Below are positions 56,080-64,000 of a DNA stretch of 64,000 bases, piece by piece. Both the position numbers and the translations under genes were made by a program. The notes beneath the pieces are model-generated. The model ran no database searches. It had not been told where the DNA came from and saw only the letters and a list, made by a program, of their open reading frames with translations. The DNA lies in contig JAXHMA010000005.1 of assembly GCA_034521835.1 (NCBI GenBank), forward strand, positions 62,001 to 126,000. The letters run 5' to 3'. Origin of the DNA: JAMQKA01 sp034521835. GTDB taxonomy: Bacteria; Bacteroidota; Rhodothermia; Balneolales; Balneolaceae. Position 1 is the stretch's first letter. The number at the start of each line of letters is the position of its first letter.

Positions 56080-56755
56080 CGAGCCGGTGGCGATCCGCGT
56101 GATGGAACAGTATCTGGCCAAGATGAATCATTACAAAGTAGTAAACACCAGCACTGATGCATTACAATCGATGAAGTACCTGGAGCAGGACCCGGTAGAC
56201 CTGCTTCTGCTAGATATTGAAATGCCCGGACTAAACGGCATCCAAATGTTCAAGACGCTGAAGAATCCTCCCGCCCTGATTCTGATCACTGCCCATCGGG
56301 AATATGCAGTAGAGGGTTTCGAACTGAACGCCGTGGACTACCTGATGAAACCGGTCGCTTTCCCCCGGTTTGTTGAGGCGCTCAACCGCTTTGAAGAGAT
56401 CCGGGTAAATGATGGTTCGGTGGACTCAGAAGATTCTCAACCCATATTTATTTTTGTAACTGTCGATCGGCGGAAAAAAAAGATCAATCTCGATGACATC
56501 CTCTATGTAGAGAGCTTAAAAGACTATATCCGCATCATAACCAGGGATCAGAAGATCATCACCAAAGAGACCACCAAGGAATTTGAGCAACGCCTGCCCT
56601 CAATTTCATTCCTGCGCATTCACCGTTCGTTTATCGTAAATATCAACAAAATTGAGACAGTACGCCACGATGAAATCTCCCTGCCCCAACAGAATCTGCC
56701 GGTGGGTCGCTCCTATAAAAATGAAGTGATGAATCGGCTGGGAATAAACCAATAA
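56048..56755 (+). CDS. LytTR-type response regulator
   Basis: 235 residues from the ATG at 56048 (AAAGGA upstream). The receiver domain (1-120) has the acidic pair in MIVDDEP, the phospho-acceptor Asp in DLLLLDIEMPGLNG, Thr in ILITAH and Lys in VDYLMKPVAF. The C-terminal LytTR domain (about 135-235) shows INLDDILYVESLKDYIRI and SFLRIHRSFIVNINKI, the beta-strand DNA-binding fold. It controls transcription through direct repeats. Its adjacent kinase is only a stump, so the phosphate donor must be elsewhere or the regulator acts unphosphorylated. Confidence 0.92.
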   Translation: MKQWTCMIVDDEPVAIRVMEQYLAKMNHYKVVNTSTDALQSMKYLEQDPVDLLLLDIEMPGLNGIQMFKTLKNPPALILITAHREYAVEGFELNAVDYLMKPVAFPRFVEALNRFEEIRVNDGSVDSEDSQPIFIFVTVDRRKKKINLDDILYVESLKDYIRIITRDQKIITKETTKEFEQRLPSISFLRIHRSFIVNINKIETVRHDEISLPQQNLPVGRSYKNEVMNRLGINQ

Positions 56756-56887
56756 TGTTCGCGGTTTTGCCATCTAAAAAACATCCGTAAAGGTGGTTTG
56801 CCATTCATTGACAACGTGTTAATTTATATCTTTTGGAAGAAGACTTTCCATGCAAACTTAATCACAAATACACACAGGGATTTACCA

Positions 56888-57592
56888 GTGAAAACTCTAT
56901 TTGCTTTTTTTCTCACCGTTACTTTTTTCTGCAGTCCGCTTATTGCCAACAGCCAGTCAACGTCTCTGTTCAACGGGAAAAACCTGGAGGGCTGGCATAT
57001 GGACGTACCGGCTATGGACGATGACTCCACGCTTCACAAGCCGTTTGTAGTGCGGGATGGCTACCTGGTTAGCCTTGGTGAGCCACGCGGCCATCTGATC
57101 ACTGATAAGGTATACAGTGACTACCGGCTGGAAGTTGAATATCGCTTCCCCGGGGAGCCGGGCAATTGTGGAGTGCTGGTCCATGCTTCCACGCCGCGGG
57201 CGCTTTACAAAATGTTTCCCAAATCTATCGAAGTGCAGATGATGCACCAGAATGCCGGCGACTTTTGGGTGATTGTGGAAGATATCACGGTTCCTGATAT
57301 GGTTGAACGCCGTGGGCCTAAAGAAGAATGGGGCATCACCGAGGGTACTAATCGTCGTATTGTGAATTTGACCGATGACTCTGAAAACTCGCTGGGTGAA
57401 TGGAACAGCATGACTATTGAGGCGGTCAATGACTCCCTGAAAGTGTGGGTGAATGGGGACTTGGTCAACTTCGGCTACGATGCCACTGCTGAACAGGGAC
57501 ACATCGCACTACAGGCCGAGGGCGCCGAGGTGGAGTTTCGCAAAGTACTGCTAACGCCTATCGATCATATAACTGGAGAGATGAAGCAATAG
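56888..57592 (+). CDS. Exported DUF1080 protein (3-keto-disaccharide hydrolase-like)
   Basis: 234 residues from a GTG at 56888, chosen because the signal peptide (VKTLFAFFLTVTFFCSPLIA) begins there and an AGGG site lies 9 nt upstream; the ATG at 56798 gives a 30-residue extension without features. The DUF1080 concanavalin-like fold shows SLFNGKNLEGWHMD, GHLITDKVYSDYRLEVEYRF and PKSIEVQMMHQNAGDFWVI, then EWNSMTIEAVNDSLKVWVNG. Members bind or hydrolyse keto-disaccharides in the periplasm. Activity is inferred from the family. Confidence 0.87.
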   Translation: MKTLFAFFLTVTFFCSPLIANSQSTSLFNGKNLEGWHMDVPAMDDDSTLHKPFVVRDGYLVSLGEPRGHLITDKVYSDYRLEVEYRFPGEPGNCGVLVHASTPRALYKMFPKSIEVQMMHQNAGDFWVIVEDITVPDMVERRGPKEEWGITEGTNRRIVNLTDDSENSLGEWNSMTIEAVNDSLKVWVNGDLVNFGYDATAEQGHIALQAEGAEVEFRKVLLTPIDHITGEMKQ

Positions 57593-57716
57593 CAATGTAG
57601 TCTTCCTGTTTAGCGAGTCCCTTTGGTTTGATCAAATTGAGTAAAACACTAATTGCCTCTGGTAATCAGAAATAAGATCATCGAGTCAGCATGCTCGATT
57701 GATATTTTCGGATAGC

Positions 57717-58415
57717 ATGAAATTAACAGATCATTACAACAAATTGTGGGAACAGTCTCTCCAAAAGTTCAAAAGAGAAGAATTTGAGTTTGATCCCATA
57801 ATTAATTCAGAGAATGATACAAGATATGGCATCACCCTACTGGTTCGGCCATCAAAAGAGGTCAAACAAAATATCTCAACGGCGCTTCAGCAGATAAAAG
57901 CGACGGCGCCAAATCAGTACTATTATCCAAGTACCGACCTGCATATTACTATTTTGTCCATCATATCATGCTATGCCGGGTTTACCCTTGATGAGATTGA
58001 TCAATCTGAATATCAAAAACTTGTCCATTCTGCCATTAATCTTATATCTCCTTTCAATATTAATTTTCGGGGACTGACAGCTTCTCCTTCCTGTATAATG
58101 GTCCAGGGATTTCCAAAAGGTAATCAGTTAGAAAAATTGAGAAGTGCACTGAGAAGTGAATTCAAACAATCTAATTTGCAGCATTCCATTGATAAGCGAT
58201 ACCGATTGCAAACAGCCCACATGACGGTTATACGATTCAAAGAGCCGTTCGTACAGTCAGAAAAGTTCATTAAAACTGTTGCTGATTTTAGAGACAGGAA
58301 TTTTGGTAGTTGTGTTGTTAATCAACTTGAACTTGTGGGAAATGACTGGTATCAGCAAAAAGAAAAAATTAAGCTGGTTGACAAATTCACCCTGAGTAAA
58401 CAGGAGCAATCTTAA
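57717..58415 (+). CDS. 2H phosphoesterase-superfamily protein (2'-5' RNA ligase-like)
   Basis: 232 residues from the ATG at 57717. Two HxT motifs, LHITILSII near residue 83 and AHMTVIRF near 165, place it in the 2H phosphoesterase superfamily (LigT-like). Members hydrolyse 2',3'-cyclic phosphates or join 2'-5' RNA ends. The N-terminal RYGITLLVRPSKEVKQNI fits. Similar proteins in this phylum are often unnamed. No RNA-repair genes lie nearby. Confidence 0.8.
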   Translation: MKLTDHYNKLWEQSLQKFKREEFEFDPIINSENDTRYGITLLVRPSKEVKQNISTALQQIKATAPNQYYYPSTDLHITILSIISCYAGFTLDEIDQSEYQKLVHSAINLISPFNINFRGLTASPSCIMVQGFPKGNQLEKLRSALRSEFKQSNLQHSIDKRYRLQTAHMTVIRFKEPFVQSEKFIKTVADFRDRNFGSCVVNQLELVGNDWYQQKEKIKLVDKFTLSKQEQS

Positions 58416-58572
58416 CCTGTATTCATTTTTATCTTAACGTTTAAAGGCTAAATTTTTGACTTGGTGAACCTACCGAATTATAGCTCCTACCAATGGAAAA
58501 AATGTTTTATGCGGCTATGTTTTCAAATTAATGATATGCGAACTCAACAGAAGAAAAGGCAGGTAAAAAAAG

Positions 58573-58675
58573 AGAGGACAGACGACCTACATCACACCGC
58601 TACGACCTCCTACCGCTGCTACCTTCCGGTCCTGACGGAGTTCAGAGGGAGCTGGCTGCGTAGGGCCTGCCCTCG
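58573..58675 (-). ncRNA. ffs: Small SRP RNA (4.5S RNA)
   Basis: The minus strand contains the signal-recognition-particle tetraloop region TCAGGACCGGAAGGTAGCAG, the Ffh-binding domain. The arms GGGCAGGCCCTACGC and GTGATGTAGGTCGTC are partly complementary. The transcript likely starts near 58675, about 6 nt after the -7 box, and ends at a T run (58565-58571). It targets nascent membrane proteins together with Ffh. Confidence 0.93.
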
Positions 58676-58680
58676 AAAGG

Positions 58681-58712
58681 CAAATATAGGGGTTATCGGG
58701 CAGAGAATACAA
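58681..58712 (-). promoter_or_regulatory. Bacteroidota-type promoter for the SRP RNA
   Basis: On the minus strand TTG (58710-58712) is followed after 21 nt by TATATTTG (58681-58688), a full match to TAnnTTTG. It sits about 6 nt before the predicted RNA start. Confidence 0.75.
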
Positions 58713-58755
58713 CTGAATTTGAGCAATTATTTTATCTCCATAAAAAGGCATATCG

Positions 58756-60946
58756 TTACTTAGATTGCATCACGTAAACGCCATTCCACTCTTTGCCCGG
58801 CGGGTCTGCGGCCATTTCACGGCAACGTTCAAGATATACAAGTGAAGGATTTGTTTTTATGTAGGGACTTTTTTTCGGTTGATGTGGCTCAAGTTCAGCT
58901 GACTGTTGGAAGAGCTCAATCGCGCGGTCCCAGTTTTGTTCAAGATATGCCTCGGTGCCCTGTTCAAATAGGTCGACACATTTGAAGACAGGTTCAGAAA
59001 GATGGTCTCTGAGGCCCATAATTTCATATACATTCACCGGTTGAGTGCGTCCTATCACCACAATGCAATCAATGTAGCGGAACACGCAGCGATTCCCATA
59101 TTTTCCAGCTTCCTTTTTAGTCTCTTCCGTGACCATTGTATAAATGCCATAATTTTTAGCGCCACTTTCGCAGCGAGCCGCCAGGTTTACGTTGTCGCCC
59201 ATCATGGTGTAGTTAAATCGACGGGAGGAACCCATGTTGCCGGTAAGCATTCGTCCGGTATTCAGCCCAATACGGTTATGCATATTGTGCACAATTTCAG
59301 GCCACTTGTCACCTTCATTTTTCCATTTATCCCGGAGGTCAAGAAGCCGCAACTGCATTAGCTGGGATGAAACGCAGGCCCTGTATGCGTGATCCTCCTG
59401 CTGCATCGGAGCCCCAAAAAAGGCTACAATGGCATCGCCGATGTATTTATCCAGCGTGCCGCCTTGTTCGGTTATGATGTCGGTCATGGCGGAAAGATAT
59501 TCATTGATGAGTTCTACCAGTTCTGTCGGTTCAAGTTTTTCCGAAAAAGCCGAGAAAGACTGGATATCACTAAAAAAGGCGGTGATGTAGACCTCATCGC
59601 CCCCGAGTTGTGGTTCTTGTCGCGATTCTATCATCTGTTCAACAAGCGCAGGCGATACATAGGAAGAGAACATACTTCGTATCCGCTGCTTCTCTTTTTG
59701 CTGCTTCAGGTAGTCGTAACTGGTGGTGCCGGTATACCCGACGAGTGTTGCAAGAACCGGCCCGGTGTACTCAATGATGTAGCTGAACTGCAGGAATTCA
59801 AACAGGGTGAGACCAGAGATAAACAGTACTTGGAAGAGGAAGTAAACAAATCCCCAAAGAACCCCGAAGTAACGGGTAGCCAGCACGATGGTTGTACAAA
59901 AAAACAGCAGGAGTAGCAGGTTGACCCATTGTCCGGCATGGCGGATATAGTCGCCGCTGAGGATGGTTTCCAGTGCGTTGGCATGCGTTTCGAATCCGGG
60001 ACGAGAGCCGGACTCTTCGAACGGTGTGGGATGGAAATCGTGCAGCTCCTCCATCGTAGCACCTACAAACACGATTTTGTCCTTGAAAACCTCGTTTTTC
60101 ATCAATCCAAATTCAGGGTCAGAGAAGGAGTTAAACTGGAATTCAGGATCCTCTGAATTCAGAAGTACCGTGGAATCATCGATAACTGTTTCGAAAGAAT
60201 ATTGCGGGAATGCCCCGGTGTGGCCCACATAATTAATCGTCATGGTATTGGGGCTGTATTTCGGGATCGAATAATCACCGAAGTAGAAACGCTCGCTGGT
60301 CTCCCGAACCTCCACACTATCCCAGCCGTGATACTCCTTCAAAACCTCAAGGGCAAAAGAGAGGTGCCGCTCTTCGCGATATTGACGAGAAAGCAGGTAA
60401 CGCCGCACCGCGTCGTCGCGATCCCGGTAAACCGTGACGAGTCCATAGGGGTTGGGATTGGCGTTCCTAAGAATTTGATTGGGCTCCAAAAGAGATCGAC
60501 TGACAGATTCTGTACCCTCGCCCCGGCTTTCCATAGACTCTTTAAGATCTCCGGCCAGAACCACGTTTTCATGTTCACGCAGCTCTTGCGCAAAGAGGGA
60601 ATCATTGGCAGCATCCTGCGAAATTTTATCAAAAATGACGTCAATGCCGATCGCCTTGGCCCCGGCTTTGTTCAGGTTATCGACCAGTTTGCCATAGAGG
60701 TAGGTTGGCCAGGGAAATTTGTCAGGGGATCTCCTCGTCGGCCTGCTGGCTAATCGATACCAGAACGATGGGAGAATCGGAGATATCAAGCGGGCCGCGG
60801 ACCTGGAAAAGCTGGTCGGTCACCTTTAGCTCCAGCGTTCGGAACGGAGCACTGTGGGAGATAAAAATGGCACAGAGAAAGGTAAACAGGATAATGGCTG
60901 GCAGCACCCACCATTGTTTTAATCTGTTTTCACCTAATTTAACCAT
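58756..60946 (-). pseudogene. CHASE2-domain adenylate/guanylate cyclase, one frameshift
   Basis: A first membrane helix (WWVLPAIILFTFLCAIFI) is followed by the extracytoplasmic CHASE2 sensor (DSPIVLVSISQQADEEIP to FVGATMEEL), three helices (about residues 350-440) and a class III cyclase domain. That domain has metal Asp in TAFFSDIQSFSAFSE, DKYIGDAIVAFFGAP and GLNTGRMLTGNMGSSRRFNY. At 60725-60730 the frame breaks: EIP should continue DKFPWPTYLYGKLV, and one extra C lies in a CCCC run. Corrected length is about 730 residues. It probably makes cAMP in response to an envelope signal. Its start is 9 nt after the barrel-protein stop, indicating an operon. Confidence 0.87.
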
Positions 60947-60955
60947 GGCTCGCTG

Positions 60956-63738
60956 TTAGAATCTGAAAATATACCGTGCCTGCACCATTTTGTCGTTCGG
61001 CGGATTCAGCCGCGAAAGTTGGCTCGAAATATTGGTATAGCTGAGATTCACCAAAAACGCATGGTGTGAATCGATGGAGTACTCGGCTCCGGCCCTTAAG
61101 ATAATCAGGTTATTATTGGTTTCTTGAACAATCCGGGAGCCCGAATCATCCGTTTGAGGCTGATAGATGTCGTCTCTGGGATCGCTCGTACCGTTGTCGT
61201 AAATCTGCAGGGAGGTAGACTCAATCTTATTTTGGGTATATGAGATATTGGTATTCAGGTTAAGTTTATCATCCATCAGAACGTACTGCCCACCCAGGTT
61301 AAGGCCGAATACATTTACCGAAGAAAGTCCGCCAAGTGTTTCCGTATTATTGATGTTGAATCCCATCCTGGTATTTAACGGCAGCGATGAAAACCGGCTT
61401 TGCAGTGTAATATTAATCGATGAACTTTCTGTGCCGCCGTAGCGAAAAAATTTGTCCTTGGTATCCAGGTAGGAGAAGTTGACGCTTGCATCGTGGGTGA
61501 TATCAAACAGGTCAAACTGCTGAGAAACGGACGAGGTGATCTGGGCGGTGTTAGTCAGCCGGGGATTAGCCGTGATCAAGGTATCACCGCGTGCAAAATT
61601 TCGTACCGCAAGCTGTTCCACCTGGTTGCCGCCCTGGATAAACGGGTTGTAAAGCTGCACTGCGTTATCACGATTGCGATACATAAAACCGAGGCTTATT
61701 CGCGGCAGGTACTGATCAACTGGAAACCAACTCAGGTTGGTGCGCCCCGTCTGGGTGTTGGTGGTGGCCTCTTTGGTGTCAGAAACGTTGTCATTCAGGT
61801 TTTCATAACCCAGGGTTACATAAAGCCGGTCATCAAGCAGCTGGAATCGATCGGAAAGGGTAATGCCGGCGATATCGCGACGAATGGTTGAGTTGGCCAG
61901 CGATGTGTAATTGGGACCTATCCAGCGATACTGGGCTCTGAAGCTGTTATCCAGCAGATCAACATTCAACTCTGTCTGGCTGGCTAGCAGCGTTGTTGGG
62001 AATGAGCCGAACTCCACATTCGTGGTTTCGCCCTCAACCTCGAATCGAAGGGGCAGAGCGTTCATATTTTCATTGATGATAAACAGCCAGGCCCAGCGGT
62101 CCAATTCATTGCTGACATCCTCACTGATATTAACGCCAAGATTTTGATCCCCTGAAAGCACTCCTTGACTTATGTCATGATTAAGAAGGCTCACCGCTCC
62201 TTCACTGCGAAATCGCATATTATTATTGAACAGGTTAAACATCAGATCGGTGCCCGCAATCAAGTTGTCTTTGGGCTGTGGATTCCCCGAAACCGAAAGC
62301 AGGTCGGGATTAGACTGAAGATCTTCACGATAGGCTTGATCCAGGCTCGCTACTAGTTGTGGACGCATTCGCATCAAGTCGTCAAAATCACGAATGGTAG
62401 TCAGTGAGGTCGTGTCATCCCGGACTTTCAGGAAATTCAACCCCCATTGAAATTTCTTGGCGCGACCAAAACTGAGGCGCCCGCCCAGTACATCACGCTT
62501 GTAGGTTCCAAAGCCGTTATTTTGAAAGTTCAGTGAATAATTGGTGTCGATCAGCTGTCCCCCAGACATTACTGGATCCACATTTATGGCCGAGTAGAGG
62601 TTCGAAATTTTGCGGTTCATCTTGCCGTACAGGAACTGGGCGTTGATGGCCCCGTTGAAACTATGCAGTGCCATGTTGATACCCTGCACTCTGCGCCCCG
62701 TTATACTCAGCCGGCTAATGGTAGGGTAAATATGGCCACCTTGAAACTCCAGCCAGTCGCCGACGTACAGCTCCGCACCAAATCGGTTTTGCGCCTGCAG
62801 CCGAGACGATTCTTGTGAAGTGAGCAGACCGTACGCCGAATAGCGAATGTTGCCCTTTCGGCCCGATCAGGTCAACGTTGCCTTTCATCACGTCGTTTGA
62901 GATGCCTCCCACCTCTTGATTCTGGGCCGTGAGTTCCACCCGTCCCTCTGGCACAAAAAATCCCGCCTCTTGTTCTCTTCCTTCAGAAGATGCCTGGTAT
63001 ACGGTAGCTCCCGTCGTTGCAGGGTCTTCAAGATTTATCACACCAAACTCCCACCCGACAACCTCTGCGGTGTCCTCTTGGGAAACTAGTCTAAGGGAAG
63101 CCCGGTGGCTTCCCGGGGTGATCTGCTCCGGTGAGTAGGAGAAAAAACTCAGAGGCCTCGGCCTGTTCGGTAACGTTTTTATCATCCAAAAAAAGTTGGA
63201 ACGAAGAGGTGCTGTCAACGACGCCCTGTTCATAAAAAAGCGTGATAGCAATCACCGCATCGGAGGGTAACACGCTGGTGCCGGGTTCAGGGGAAAGGAT
63301 AGTGTATTCAATGGTGGCCGGCGATTCAGTAGCCCGGCGATTTTCCACAATTTCAACACGGGCGGGATCTGACTGTGGCAGCGAGCCGGGATAGGTGATC
63401 TGCTGATCGTTGTTAAGAGTTATGACGAAATAATACTGCAGCGAGCTCGCATCCTGGTTGTCAATTTTCAGGTCCAGATTAAATCCCCCCTGATTATAGG
63501 AGGCCCGCTGTTGAGAATAGGAGACATCCCCATCATACTTGTAGAATAAAAAAGCATCTTGCAGATTGCTTGGATTCAGGGTGGGCACGTCAAATGAAAG
63601 CGAAACCTCGTTACCACGCTCCACAACTGTAGGCACCTGGTGCTGAACGCGGTAGATATCCTGCGCCGTCGCCGGCTGGATGCACAGGCACAACAACAGA
63701 ACCAGTAATCCTGTGTGGGATGTAACACCGAAAAACAT
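60956..63738 (-). pseudogene. Large outer membrane beta-barrel protein, two frameshifts
   Basis: The start at 63736-63738 precedes a signal peptide (LLVLLLCLCIQPATAQ). An Ig-like N-terminal part (FDVPTLNPSNLQDAFLFYKY; TILSPEPGTSVLPSDAVI) leads to a linker and a barrel of about 600 residues ending DKMVQARYIFRF with the aromatic last strand. Frame breaks occur near 63140 (SEFF should go on SYSPEQITPGSHRASL; one T too many) and near 62858 (IGPKG should continue NIRYSAYGLLTSQESS; one A too many). Corrected it is about 927 residues. The family is not recognised. It is co-transcribed with the cyclase downstream and may feed it an envelope signal. Confidence 0.78.
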
Positions 63739-63805
63739 ACGTAATACTAAACTTTTATTATTAACCACGTTTCCTTGAATCCTAGGGCACCCGGTTTTCC
63801 GGCAG

Positions 63806-64000
63806 TTAGTTATCATTTCCCTGGCTGCCATCCTCTTGATTGTTTTCATAATACTGAATCTCGATCTCTCTGGTCTGCCCGTTTTGATCCCTGAAGCGCA
63901 ATCGCATCTGCTGCTGTTCGCCGGTTTCACCTTCAAAATTCTCAAAATCTTCGCGCAGCTTTTGCAGCTGTTCGTCGGTTAGCTTACCGGTGGTGATGGA
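63806..64000 (-). CDS. Unknown protein, C-terminal 64 residues (5' end beyond window)
   Basis: The frame enters from the window edge with SITTGKLTDEQLQKLREDFE and ends QEDGSQGNDN at the TAA at 63806-63808. It is charged and Gln/Glu-rich with a short helix and a beta hairpin (QQMRLRFRDQNGQTREIEIQ). The family cannot be told from this piece. It is 67 bp upstream of the barrel gene in the same direction, so it probably belongs to the same operon. Confidence 0.65.
   Translation of the reverse strand, partial: SITTGKLTDEQLQKLREDFENFEGETGEQQQMRLRFRDQNGQTREIEIQYYENNQEDGSQGNDN

Noticed and set aside
1..64000. tRNA or rRNA genes
   Set aside because: No tRNA TΨC/CCA pattern or rRNA segment was recognised by eye; a covariance-model scan (tRNAscan-type) would be decisive.

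Overview
The window looks like a chromosomal segment of a marine or halophilic member of the Bacteroidota-Rhodothermota-Balneolota group, most likely Balneolota. The evidence is a SusC/SusD fructan locus, a secreted S8 protease with a T9SS-type C-terminal sorting domain, a LytTR regulator, a TAnnTTTG promoter in front of the SRP RNA, and acidic proteins. No taxonomic marker such as rRNA is present, so this is an inference from gene content.

Layout. 0-7 kb: an amino acid permease cut by the window edge, an M48 CAAX-type protease, a ferritin, and a single-chain restriction-modification enzyme bracketed by two copies of a dispersed intergenic repeat. 7.5-12.1 kb: a trans-sulfuration PLP enzyme, a 2-oxoacid dehydrogenase E2, and panC-panD. 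12.3-13.4 kb: an IS30-family element with a 30-bp perfect palindrome in its leader. 13.5-17.8 kb: a MacA-like adaptor, a FtsX-type ABC permease and a TolC-like channel, with no ATPase gene. 17.9-31.5 kb: a fructan utilisation locus on the minus strand (lacI-type regulator, susC, susD, two GH32 fructanases, sugar porter, PfkB kinase, Tat-exported TIM-barrel protein) with LacI-type operators in front of susC. 31.8-40.5 kb: a decayed second sugar porter, a 2-hydroxyacid dehydrogenase, a porin, a small membrane protein, an SDR, a YpdA-like reductase, a YheT-type hydrolase and an acyl-CoA thioesterase. 40.8-47.2 kb: an S8 protease, a split Ppx/GppA-HD phosphatase and an MFS transporter. 47.4-52 kb: an AT-rich accessory stretch in which an IS1380-type element (1,673 bp, 6-bp target duplication) has split a YbjQ-domain/zinc-ribbon gene. 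52-64 kb: a PQQ sugar dehydrogenase, a gamma-glutamyltransferase that has lost its catalytic core, a DinB protein, a LytTR regulator with a kinase remnant, a DUF1080 protein, a 2H phosphoesterase, the 4.5S SRP RNA, and a CHASE2-cyclase/outer-membrane-barrel pair.

Two patterns cut across the window. First, about eleven single-base frameshifts, mostly at short homopolymers, break otherwise intact genes; this looks more like uncorrected indel error than gene decay. A few lesions cannot be explained that way: the IS1380 insertion, the internal deletions in the second MFS porter and in the gamma-glutamyltransferase, and the 5-bp duplication in the phosphatase. Second, a degenerate element ending in CTCAAAAAGTC sits 0 to about 7 nt behind the stop codon of three minus-strand reading frames, and two of its copies carry a hairpin with a compensatory base-pair change. 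This is the best candidate for an undescribed element here.
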